Assembly: GCF_014645795.1 (NCBI RefSeq)
Contig: NZ_BMMK01000001.1
Location: 46,337-110,336 of the forward strand
DNA: 64,000 bases
Origin: Longimycelium tulufanense
Lineage (GTDB): Bacteria > Actinomycetota > Actinomycetes > Mycobacteriales > Pseudonocardiaceae
Reading direction: 5' to 3'
Below the pieces are notes generated by a model. That model worked only from the letters and a program-made list of their open reading frames with translations, was not told the DNA's origin and did not search any database. Below, piece after piece: positions 37,154 to 44,529 of this stretch. The position numbers were made by a program, and so were the translations under genes. Position 1 is the first letter of the stretch; the number at the start of each line of letters is the position of its first letter.

Positions 37154-39700
37154 CTACTCGGTCGCCATCGCGGAGACCACCGAGGTGCGGGCCGCACGCC
37201 GGGCCGGCGCCACCGCCGCGATGATCGCCGCGACCAGGGCGGCCAGCAACATCGCGCCGATCTGGCCGAACGGCATGACCAGCGAGATGGCGATCTCCTC
37301 GCCGGAGATCATCGACAGCAGGGCCCAGGCGAAACCGGTGCCCAGCGCGACGCCGATCACCGCGCCCATCAGGGCCATCAGCACCGACTCGACCAGGAGC
37401 ATCAGCCGGAGCTGGCCGCGGGTGAAGCCGAGCGCGCGCAGCAGCGCCGACTCGCGGGTGCGCTCCAGCACCGACAGGCTCAGCGTGTTGGCGATGCCGA
37501 ACAGGGCGATCACCACGGCCATGCCGATCAACGCCCACACGAACTGCAGCATCGAGTCAACGCCCTTGTTGATCTGCTCCTTTACCTCGGCCGCGGTGAC
37601 CACCTGCGCCGTCGGTAGGCCGGACAGGGCCTTGTCCACGGCGGCCTTGCCGTCGGCGGCGCCCACCCCCTGCCGCAGCTTGACCAGCACCCGGTCGAAC
37701 GCCTTGGCGTCCGGCTTGATCCGTTGGATCGAGCCGAGGTCGACCATGGCCGCCGGCAGCTCCTTACCCGAGTAGATGGCCACCACCCGGAACTGCTGTG
37801 GCTGGCCCTCCTCGGCCTTCAGCGGCACGGTGTCGCCGACCTTGGCGTTCAGGGCCTGGGCCTTGTTCTCGTCGAGCGCCACGGTGCCGGCGCCGAGCTT
37901 GCCCAGATCGCCCTGGGTGACCTTGGGTCGCACCACGGAGCCGAACCCGTCCCCACGCACGCCGTCGATCTGCTCGAAGTCGCTTCCCTTGCCGCCCACC
38001 TGTCCGTAGACCGTGGCCGCGGGAACCGCCTTGTCGACGCCGGCGGCCCCAGCCAGCTTGCCGGGCAGGTCCGCCGGCAGCGGCCGGTCGTACATCATCG
38101 AGCTGACCTGGAAGTCCGCCGGCATCTGCCGGTCGACCGAGTCGTTGGCGGACTGCTTGCCCGACGCGGCGACCACCGTCACCAGCGTGACGATCGTGAC
38201 ACCGATCATCAGCGCGGCCGTGGTGGCGGCCGTGCGCTTCGGGTTGCGGCCGGCGTTGGCCGAGGCCAGCCTGGCCGGCACGCCGAGCACGGCACCGGGC
38301 AGCGCGCCCAGCATCCGGTTCAGCGGGCCGACGATGATCGGGCCCAGCGCGACGACCGCGGCCAGCAGGAACATCGTGCCGACGCCGGCGATCACCACGC
38401 CGGCCTGCTGGCCGACCCGCCCACCCAGCAGGAGGGCACCAGCGCCGGCCAGCGCCAGCAGCACGACCGTCGCGATGCGCAGCTTGCCGGTCCGGGCAAC
38501 CTCGTCGTGGCTGTCCGGCTGGGAACGCAACGCGGCGATCGGCGCCACCGTCGTCGCCCTGCGCGCGGGCAGCACCGCCGCCGCCACAGTGACCAGGACG
38601 CCGACACCGAGCGCGGCGAGCACGGTGGTGGGCGTGACGGGCAGCAGCACGCGCCCGCCGCCCTCACCGGCGGCGTTCAGCAACGCCTGCAAGCCGGCGG
38701 ACAGGCCCAGGCCGCCAACGAACCCGAGCGCCGAGGCGAACAGGCCCATGGCCACCGCCTCCACGAGCACGCTGCGGAAGAGCTGACCCCGGTCTGCGCC
38801 GACGCAGCGCAGCAACGCCAGCTCGCGGGTGCGCTGGGCGATGAGGATGGTGAACGTGTTGTAAATGACCATGGCGGCCACGACCAATGCGATCACCGCG
38901 AAGGTCAACATGAACATGGTGAAGCCGCCGGACTGCTTCTCCACCCGCTCCATGGTGTCGGCCACCGCCTGCTGGCCGGTCTTCACCTGCACGCCGGAAC
39001 CCAGGGCGTCGCGGATCTCTCCGGCCAGCTGGTCCTGGCTCACACCGGATTGCGCCGCGGCGACGATCTCGCTGTACCCGCTCCCCCCGGCGTCGTCCGG
39101 GATCAGTGACTGCAGCACGTTCGGCATGAACATGAGCTGGTCGTAGAGGAACGACTGGTTCATCGCGATGCCGCGGTCGTAGGTGCCGACGACCGTGAAC
39201 TTCTTGCGCTGGTCGTCCTTCTTGCCCAGCACCTCGACCTGCTGGCCGATCTTGAGGTCGTTGACCCGCGCCGTGCGCTGGTCGACGGTGACCTCGCTGT
39301 CCCGTTCCGGGAACCGGCCTTCCTTCAGGTCCACCGGGAGCAACTTGTGCTCGGAGGACGCCGCGATACCGGTGGCCATCCGCGCCTTGCCGTCCGAACC
39401 GATGATCGGCACCGCCACGGTCAGCCGCGGCTCGGCCCCGGACACGCCCGGCACCTTGCGCACGGCCGCAAGCTGCTCGTCGGTGAGCGGCTTGGCCCCC
39501 GAGTCACCGTTGCGAGCCGGGGTGATCGAGACGTCGATGTTGCGGTCGGCCTTGGTGAACTGCTCCTGCAGGCTCGCGGTCATCGCGTCGCCGAGCACCA
39601 GGGTGCCGGTCACGAAGGCGACACCCAGGGCGATGGCCACGGAGGACAGCAGCAGCCTCGCGGTACGGGCCTTCAGGCCCGCGAGTGTTGCTCGCAACAT
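37154..39700 (-). CDS. FtsX-type ABC permease with two MacB/FtsX modules
   Basis: An 848-residue permease starting MLRATLAGLKARTARLLLSS at ATG 39700 (GGGAG 9 bases upstream; 5 bases after the ATPase stop). Arrangement: one helix (about 17-40), a large outer domain (to about 260), three helices in about 265-400, a central helix group near 430-490, a second outer domain (about 510-710) and three helices at the C-terminus. 'IYNTFTILIAQRTRELALLRCVGA' and its C-terminal counterpart 'SVLERTRESALLRALGF' are the paired coupling motifs. Predicted 10 helices in all. This type exports lipids or antimicrobials or signals to the envelope; the substrate is unknown. Confidence 0.92.
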   Translation of the reverse strand: MLRATLAGLKARTARLLLSSVAIALGVAFVTGTLVLGDAMTASLQEQFTKADRNIDVSITPARNGDSGAKPLTDEQLAAVRKVPGVSGAEPRLTVAVPIIGSDGKARMATGIAASSEHKLLPVDLKEGRFPERDSEVTVDQRTARVNDLKIGQQVEVLGKKDDQRKKFTVVGTYDRGIAMNQSFLYDQLMFMPNVLQSLIPDDAGGSGYSEIVAAAQSGVSQDQLAGEIRDALGSGVQVKTGQQAVADTMERVEKQSGGFTMFMLTFAVIALVVAAMVIYNTFTILIAQRTRELALLRCVGADRGQLFRSVLVEAVAMGLFASALGFVGGLGLSAGLQALLNAAGEGGGRVLLPVTPTTVLAALGVGVLVTVAAAVLPARRATTVAPIAALRSQPDSHDEVARTGKLRIATVVLLALAGAGALLLGGRVGQQAGVVIAGVGTMFLLAAVVALGPIIVGPLNRMLGALPGAVLGVPARLASANAGRNPKRTAATTAALMIGVTIVTLVTVVAASGKQSANDSVDRQMPADFQVSSMMYDRPLPADLPGKLAGAAGVDKAVPAATVYGQVGGKGSDFEQIDGVRGDGFGSVVRPKVTQGDLGKLGAGTVALDENKAQALNAKVGDTVPLKAEEGQPQQFRVVAIYSGKELPAAMVDLGSIQRIKPDAKAFDRVLVKLRQGVGAADGKAAVDKALSGLPTAQVVTAAEVKEQINKGVDSMLQFVWALIGMAVVIALFGIANTLSLSVLERTRESALLRALGFTRGQLRLMLLVESVLMALMGAVIGVALGTGFAWALLSMISGEEIAISLVMPFGQIGAMLLAALVAAIIAAVAPARRAARTSVVSAMATE

Positions 39701-39705
39701 TGGTG

Positions 39706-40458
39706 TCAGGCTCCCAGGTTCTTCATCGCGGCGAGCACCGAGTCGGCGGTGGGCTGGTGGATCTCGCCGGCCAGCCGGCCGTCGGCCAGCAACACCACGC
39801 GGTCGGCGTAGGAGGCGGCGACCGGGTCGTGCGTGACCATGATCACCGTCTGGCCCAGCTCGCGGACCGAGGTACGCAGGAAGCCCAGTACCTCCGCGCC
39901 GGAGCGGGAGTCGAGATTGCCGGTGGGCTCGTCGGCGAACACCACGTCCGGCTTGGCCACCAACGCCCGCGCGCACGCGACGCGCTGCTGCTGGCCACCG
40001 GAGAGCTCGTTCGGCTTGTGGCCCAGCCGCTGGGCCAGGCCGGTCACCGAGACCACGGTGTCGAGCCACTCCGGGTCCGGCCTGCGGCCGGCCAGCTGCA
40101 GGCCGAGCAGGATGTTCTGCTCCGCGGTCAGCGTGGGCAGCAGGTTGAACGACTGGAAGATGAAGCCGATCCGGTCACGACGCAGCTTCGTGAGGCCCTT
40201 GTCCGACTGGCTGGTCAGCTCGACCTGTCCGATGTGGACTGATCCGGCGTCCACCGTGTCCAGGCCGGCCAGGCAGTGCATCAGCGTGGACTTGCCGGAG
40301 CCGGACGGGCCCATGATGGCGGTGAACTGGCCGGCCGCGAAGTCGACGCTCACCCCGTCCAGGGCGCGGACCGCGGTCTCCCCCTTGCCGTACACCTTCA
40401 CCAGCTGGCGCGCGGCCACTGCGGTGCGCGCCTGCACGCCGGACAGCGTTGTGGACAT
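39706..40458 (-). CDS. ABC transporter ATP-binding protein of FtsX/MacB type
   Basis: 250 residues from ATG 40458 (GGGAG upstream). Walker [11 protein letters not shown]-loop FIFQSFNLLPTLTAEQNILL, signature LSGGQQQRVACARALV, Walker B VVFADEPTGNLD, switch His VTHDPVA. The MacB/LolD signature is clear. It is the first gene of a two-gene unit with the 848-residue permease, which begins 5 bases past its stop. A short N-terminal addition (MSTTLSGVQARTAVAARQLV) precedes the ABC fold. Confidence 0.94.
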   Translation of the reverse strand: MSTTLSGVQARTAVAARQLVKVYGKGETAVRALDGVSVDFAAGQFTAIMGPSGSGKSTLMHCLAGLDTVDAGSVHIGQVELTSQSDKGLTKLRRDRIGFIFQSFNLLPTLTAEQNILLGLQLAGRRPDPEWLDTVVSVTGLAQRLGHKPNELSGGQQQRVACARALVAKPDVVFADEPTGNLDSRSGAEVLGFLRTSVRELGQTVIMVTHDPVAASYADRVVLLADGRLAGEIHQPTADSVLAAMKNLGA

Positions 40459-40638
40459 GTGTTCCCACTCCCAGGATCGATGGGTCCGGCCGCGACGCGC
40501 GGCGGACCTGGTGCGCGATGGCAGTAGGAAAGCTATGGACGGCGCCGCTCGGCGGGCATCGCTCCGCGGGCGGAGTTGCCGGTTAGGACCGTGGGGGCAG
40601 GGCACCGACCGGCGATCAGACCAGGGGCGGAGCCGGGG

Positions 40639-41346
40639 TCATCCTGATGGAGTAGCGGGTCCCTTACGGGGCTCGGGCGCCCGGCCGGCGGGAAAGGCCC
40701 AGCGCAGGCCGAACGCGTAGCCGACCCCGTACAGCACGACCGCGTTGAGCAGGTGCCACAGGAAATGGGTGCCGACCCCGAAGATCGGGCAGACGGTGCC
40801 GTCCACGGTACGCAACAGCAGCGAGACGGCGAAGATCGCGGCGCAGCTCAGCAGGACACGGCCGGGGTGCGGTGCGCGGGCCAGCAGCCCCAGCCCACCC
40901 GCCAGCAGGAGGGCCAGCGGGAAGAGGTAGCCGGTACCGCCGGGCAACGGGCCGAACGTCGCGGTGGCCATGGTCACGACGGTCGCCGCGAACAGCAGGA
41001 ACGCCGGCACCGCCGCCCACGCGAAGCGCCAAGGCACAGCCCAGAACCAGTGCAGGTAGCAGACCAGTCCGAACAGCAGGAAAGCGGTGATCGGCAGCAC
41101 ATCGGTCAGCCCGGCCCAGCCGGTGGCGAAGGTGTGGAAGGCGGTGCTGCCCAGACCGATCGCCACCACCAGCACCACCAGGGTGAGCAGGCTCGCCGGC
41201 ACCGGCCGCCCGACGTGGCGCAGCATCCGCCAGAGCGCGAGGGCGGCCAACAGGAAGGCCACGTTGCTGACGGCATTGAACGGCTCGGCGAGCAGGCCGG
41301 GACCGGTCCGCTCGCAGTAGGCGTCGACGTGCTCGGTCCAGTTCAC
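40639..41346 (-). CDS. ceramidase-family (CREST) membrane protein
   Basis: 235 residues from GTG 41346 (AGGGGG just upstream). Starts MNWTEHVDAYCERTGPGLLAEP followed by FNAVSNVAFLLAA, the opening of the alkaline ceramidase/CREST family, and has seven predicted helices. Motif residues: Glu/Asp near EPFNAVSN, Ser-Thr-Ala-Phe-His (GSTAFHTF) and the late HFLWHLLNAV block. These supply the His/Asp/Ser metal-dependent hydrolase site of the superfamily. Bacterial members may act on lipids, but the substrate is not established. It is a single gene. Confidence 0.85.
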   Translation of the reverse strand: MNWTEHVDAYCERTGPGLLAEPFNAVSNVAFLLAALALWRMLRHVGRPVPASLLTLVVLVVAIGLGSTAFHTFATGWAGLTDVLPITAFLLFGLVCYLHWFWAVPWRFAWAAVPAFLLFAATVVTMATATFGPLPGGTGYLFPLALLLAGGLGLLARAPHPGRVLLSCAAIFAVSLLLRTVDGTVCPIFGVGTHFLWHLLNAVVLYGVGYAFGLRWAFPAGRAPEPRKGPATPSG

Positions 41347-41564
41347 CCTTGCCCCCTCGCCTCGTGCGGCATGCCCGGGGCGGGTGCGTGTGTCAGCTCC
41401 TGACACTACTCGGCACGGTCGAGACAAGGCACTTGCCGCCTGCGGGGAGCGGGTTTGACCCGGGCGGGTTCGGTTCATCCCTCACTCGGGCTTCTCCGGT
41501 TGCCCGTCGAGGGGGCCGGGCGCAGGCTGCCGGGTGACCGGCCGACCCATCAGGAGGTGCGCAT

Positions 41565-41825
41565 ATGGCGAAGTGTGACGTGTGCGGGAACGACTACTGG
41601 ATGGCGTTCGAAGTGCGCACGACCAGCGGGGACAAGTACACGTTCGACTGCTTCGAGTGCGCGATCCAGCGGCTCGCCCCCGAGTGCGAGCACTGCCGGT
41701 GCCGGATCATCGGCCACGGTGTGGAGGTGGAGGGCCGGTTCTTCTGCTGCGCCCACTGCGCCCGGGAGGGAGCCGCGGCGCTCGGCCAGCAGATCCGGGA
41801 CACGGTCGGCATGCACCCGGGCTGA
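41565..41825 (+). CDS. Cys-rich metallothionein-like zinc-binding protein
   Basis: 86 residues with ten Cys: CDVCGNDYW, CFEC, CEHCRC and CCAHC give several C-x-x-C-type pairs. It matches the short 'prokaryotic metallothionein'/zinc-ribbon group, including the aromatic-rich N-terminal YWMAFEVRT segment and helix AAALGQQIRDTVG. The perfect AGGAGG lies 7 bases before ATG 41565. Probably binds two to three zinc ions; it may protect against metal or buffer zinc. It is a single gene, with no cutA-like partner. Confidence 0.82.
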   Translation: MAKCDVCGNDYWMAFEVRTTSGDKYTFDCFECAIQRLAPECEHCRCRIIGHGVEVEGRFFCCAHCAREGAAALGQQIRDTVGMHPG

Positions 41826-42299
41826 GTCGACTCCGGCGCGCCGATCGGCATTGCGGCCCCGGCCGTGCCGTCTGGGCCCCGTTGGTGAAGTGGCGATCGC
41901 CGGGCGAGGCGGTGGATCCGAGGCACCGGAGCCACGTGACCTCCTCGGGTCCCGTGACTTCGTCAACAGGGCTCATGCTGCTGGCCGGGGCGGCGGTGCG
42001 GCCTGTCCGCAACCGGCAACCCGGTGGCGACATCGTGATGAACCGGCGCGGCTCGGTGTGACCCGGCGCCAGGTGCGCTTTCTGCGGAGGTTGCGCACCT
42101 CGTCTGGTGCGAGCAGACGCAACCTCGCGCGCACGTCCGCCAGCAGCATCAACCGGGGATCGGCCGCAGCCGGCCACGCAGCATCGCATCCTGTACGGGA
42201 GATTCCGGAAGAACAGCGCCGTCACCCTTGAACAACGGCACCATGCACGCGGTTTCGTGACCCGGGGGGCACGATCGCGGCAACGACAAGCTCCCCGAC
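41826..42299. other. gene-poor stretch left of the lanthipeptide operon
   Basis: 474 bases; no open frame has family resemblance or a ribosome site. An imperfect complex hairpin at 42087-42126 has GAGGTTGC/GCAACCTC arms around a GCAC/GTGC inner pair. Nothing else is clear. Confidence 0.4.
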
Positions 42300-42340
42300 G
42301 CGGTGGCGTCCGGCGTGCGGGCCGGCCCGGACGCCACCGC
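42300..42340 (-). terminator. strong hairpin terminator
   Basis: A perfect 14-bp stem (GCGGTGGCGTCCGG at 42300-42313 with its complement at 42327-42340) and 13-base loop. It lies 2 bases past the stop of the minus-strand small frame 42342-42548, so that frame is probably transcribed. Confidence 0.7.
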
Positions 42341-42341
42341 C

Positions 42342-42548
42342 CTAGACGACTGGCGTGATGGCGGGGCCCCGGCCCTGGGGGTACACCGGTCCCTGCCCGA
42401 AGTGCCAGTCGAGGCGCGTGCCCCGTGCGAATTCCGGCCCCTGCTTCCGGTCCTCGCGCGGCGCGCCGTCCGTCCGGCGGCTGATCGTCGGGGAGCTTGC
42501 GCTCCGGACGGACAACAGAAATATTGCCGGTCGGTCACGGGCGGGCAC
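42342..42548 (-). CDS. possible small protein before a strong hairpin
   Basis: A 68-residue open frame (GTG 42548) with a basic N-terminal half and a distinctive end: RLDWHFGQGPVYPQGRGPAI then TPVV. I do not recognise the family. Supporting the frame is a 14-bp hairpin immediately after its stop. Against it are a distant ribosome site (AGGAG 16 bases upstream) and a mixed codon pattern in the first third. The start may be further upstream or downstream. Its position right of the lan operon's 3' end leaves open whether it belongs with it; function unknown. Confidence 0.3.
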   Translation of the reverse strand: MPARDRPAIFLLSVRSASSPTISRRTDGAPREDRKQGPEFARGTRLDWHFGQGPVYPQGRGPAITPVV

Positions 42549-42807
42549 ATCGTGCGATCGTCCAACTCCTGATAGTCACCAGGCTTACATCGGAGGAGTG
42601 ACATGCCGTGACAGCCTGACATCACCGCTCGTCACAGCCATGATGACAACCCGGAAGAGGGCGAGACCTTCGGTGTGGTCCATTGGGGCGCCAGCCGGCT
42701 GGCACACCGGCCGACCGCGCCCACCCGCGGAGTCCGGCGGTGGCCGCGACGCGGCGGGGGATCACCGACACTACGCCCGCTCCCCGGTGATGACCGCCTG
42801 TTTTCGG
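42549..42807. other. stretch between small frame and LanC, with hairpin 42761-42791
   Basis: No gene seen. ATCACCG (42761) and CGGTGAT (42785) form a 7-bp stem 17 bases past the lanC stop, a possible weak lan operon terminator. A 14-bp palindrome GCCAGCCGGCTGGC lies at 42690. On the plus strand a strong GGAGGAG precedes an ATG that is followed by a stop after one sense codon (42603-42611). Confidence 0.4.
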
Positions 42808-44001
42808 TCAGCGAAGCGCTACCAGCGGCATCCAGTCCCGGCTGGCGCCGGCCGTGCTGCACAGGACCGCGAGCACCCCGGCGGCACCGTCGAGCAACCG
42901 CATGTTGGTCGGTGCCAGCGCGACCACCTCGTCCAGGTGTTGTTCCAGGTGCTCGCGCAGCCGGTCCCGCAGCTGCGCCGCCTCGGTGAGGTCGGCCCAG
43001 CGGGCGAACGCGTCCGCGACGGCGAGCACTCCGGCCGCGCCGTGGCAGATCGCCAGCCGGTCGCTCGCGGTGTCGCCGAACAGGTGGAAGCTCTCGTCGT
43101 AGTTGCGGCACAGCGACCGCATCGCGGTGACCGCGACGTCGCCCAGCTCCTCGGCAACGGTGCGGGTACCCCGGGCCGCCAGCGCCGCGCTGGCCTCCCA
43201 CAGCGACCAGGCGACCCCCGGCGCGCCGTAACACCACGCCTGCCTGGGGTGCGCGCCCGGAGCCGGCCGCTCGCCGTCCCGGCCGGTACCGCACCAGGTG
43301 AGGATGCCGCGCTCGTCGCCGTATGCCTCGTTGGCCAGCCACCGGCCGACCCGGCGCAGCGCTGCCGCGGCCCGCTCGTCGGCCGGATCCGCCCGCACCG
43401 CGGCGGCCAGCGCGACCGCGACCCCGGGGACGCCGTGCCCGAGACCGACGTTGATCCGGTCCTGGGTCCAGTGCAGCAGCTTGTGCTCTCCGTAGACCCG
43501 GCAGCGCAGACCGTTCAGCTCGGGGTCCTCGCACAGCGTCGCCAGGTGCATGGCGAACGGGGCGAGCTCGCCGTCGCGGGGGCCGTGCACGCAGTGCGCC
43601 AGCAGGACACCGGCGGGCCCGCCGATGAGGTCGTAGTCGAGGAAGCCGACGTGCTCGGTTGCCCAGACACCCTCCCGGGCGCCCCGCGCGAGCAGGGTGG
43701 CGATGGCGTCGGCGGCGTTGCCGGCGGCCGGATGCAGGGTGGCGATCAGCCGTAGCCCGGCGAGCTGCCCGGCCAGGCCGCCGAACAGGCCGGGGTGCGC
43801 ACAGGTGCGGTCGCGCAGACCCGCCAGCCAGGCCCGCAGCGCCCGCCCGACGGCCGGGTCGGTGCGGTCCAGGGTCGAGGCCAGCACGACCGGACCGGGG
43901 TCGGTGGTCGAGGCCCCGTGGTCCGCCCAGGCGAGCAGTGCCCGACTGGCGACGTCCACGGTGGACCCCGCGATGTTCCTGTCCACACGGGAAGCCACCA
44001 C
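42808..44001 (-). CDS. lanC: lanthionine synthetase C-family cyclase (LanC)
   Basis: 397 residues from GTG 44001 (AAAGGGG 4 bases upstream). It is an alpha/alpha-toroid cyclase that adds Cys thiols to dehydroalanine/dehydrobutyrine residues. Motifs: GLGHGVPG, WCYGAPG (zinc Cys), ICHGAAG (zinc Cys-His) and a final LLDGAAG turn. The three zinc ligands expected for LanC are all present. It lies 69 bases after the first precursor gene (44071-44223), on the same strand and last in the operon. The host operon has a split LanB, so this is the class I cyclase. No immunity gene follows. Confidence 0.93.
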   Translation of the reverse strand: MVASRVDRNIAGSTVDVASRALLAWADHGASTTDPGPVVLASTLDRTDPAVGRALRAWLAGLRDRTCAHPGLFGGLAGQLAGLRLIATLHPAAGNAADAIATLLARGAREGVWATEHVGFLDYDLIGGPAGVLLAHCVHGPRDGELAPFAMHLATLCEDPELNGLRCRVYGEHKLLHWTQDRINVGLGHGVPGVAVALAAAVRADPADERAAAALRRVGRWLANEAYGDERGILTWCGTGRDGERPAPGAHPRQAWCYGAPGVAWSLWEASAALAARGTRTVAEELGDVAVTAMRSLCRNYDESFHLFGDTASDRLAICHGAAGVLAVADAFARWADLTEAAQLRDRLREHLEQHLDEVVALAPTNMRLLDGAAGVLAVLCSTAGASRDWMPLVALR

Positions 44002-44070
44002 GGGTCCCCTTTCCTGCTCAGGGTGGGCGGGCCGGCGTGACCCGCCCACCCGGGTACGTCATCGGTTCCC

Positions 44071-44223
44071 TCAACACTGGTGGGTGTTCGCGTCGCAGAT
44101 CCGCAGCGGGCACAGCACGGACGCCAGCGGTGCCTCCGCCTGGGGCAGCGGCACCTCGCTGATCCGCGTCTCGAGCCGGTTGATCAGCTCGTCGACGTCC
44201 GCCAGGTCCAAACTCTCGTCCAT
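44071..44223 (-). CDS. lanthipeptide precursor A1 (three-Cys core)
   Basis: A 50-residue peptide missed by length filters, read from ATG 44223; GGAGG lies upstream. The leader, MDESLDLADVDELINRLETR then ISEV, is acidic and helical, and aligns with the leader of the second precursor (D-x-D-E/D-L-I/V-x-x-L-E-x-R-I-x-E). Its core near residues 33-50, LASVLCPLRICDANTHQC, carries Ser35-x-x-Cys38 and Thr47-x-x-Cys50, two classical i/i+3 lanthionine and methyllanthionine ring pairs, plus Cys43 without a nearby Ser/Thr. It sits directly before lanC. The peptide, its modification and the cleavage site (perhaps after PLPQAEAP) are inferred. Confidence 0.8.
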   Translation of the reverse strand: MDESLDLADVDELINRLETRISEVPLPQAEAPLASVLCPLRICDANTHQC

Positions 44224-44296
44224 CTCCCCGTTCTCCTCCCGGGCTCGTGCTCACGGGGTGCGGCACGGTGTGGCGCGCCGCGCGCGAGGCGCGTCC

Positions 44297-44449
44297 TCAC
44301 CGGTTCGGTGGCATGCACCTGGAGCCACCGAAGAGGGTGGTTGGCGGGTCGCCCGCGGACTCGGTCAGCTGCAGCTCGCGGATCCGAACCTCCAGGTCCG
44401 CCACGAGGTCGTCGATGTCGTCGAACTCCTTGCGTTCGCTGTCCGGCAT
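44297..44449 (-). CDS. lanthipeptide precursor A2 (one-Cys core)
   Basis: A 50-residue peptide from ATG 44449, with GGAGGAGAGG upstream. It lies between the LanB gene and precursor A1. The leader MPDSERKEFDDIDDLVADLE then VRIRELQL aligns with that of A1, including L-E-x-R-I-x-E. The core, roughly TESAGDPPTTLFGGSRCMPP then NR, has Thr37, Thr38 and Ser43 available for dehydration but only one Cys (Cys45, in SRC). A class I LanB recognition motif (F-x-L-D like) may be the FDDIDDL segment. The distinct core suggests a second product or a partner in a two-component system; this is inference. Confidence 0.75.
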   Translation of the reverse strand: MPDSERKEFDDIDDLVADLEVRIRELQLTESAGDPPTTLFGGSRCMPPNR

Positions 44450-44529
44450 GGGAAGTCCTCTCCTCCTCGGTTCTCCTCGTCCTGGTGCGGTCCGGTGCAC
44501 CACCGGGCTGGCGTGCCCGCGCCCCGCGC

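Noticed and set aside
41565..41825. Transposon-linked zinc-ribbon protein
   Set aside because: No mobile-element gene or repeat flanks it.
42355..43755. Plus-strand frame beginning with a CPKC-like motif
   Set aside because: Runs on without stop through lanC on the opposite strand; only the first lines look protein-like by chance.
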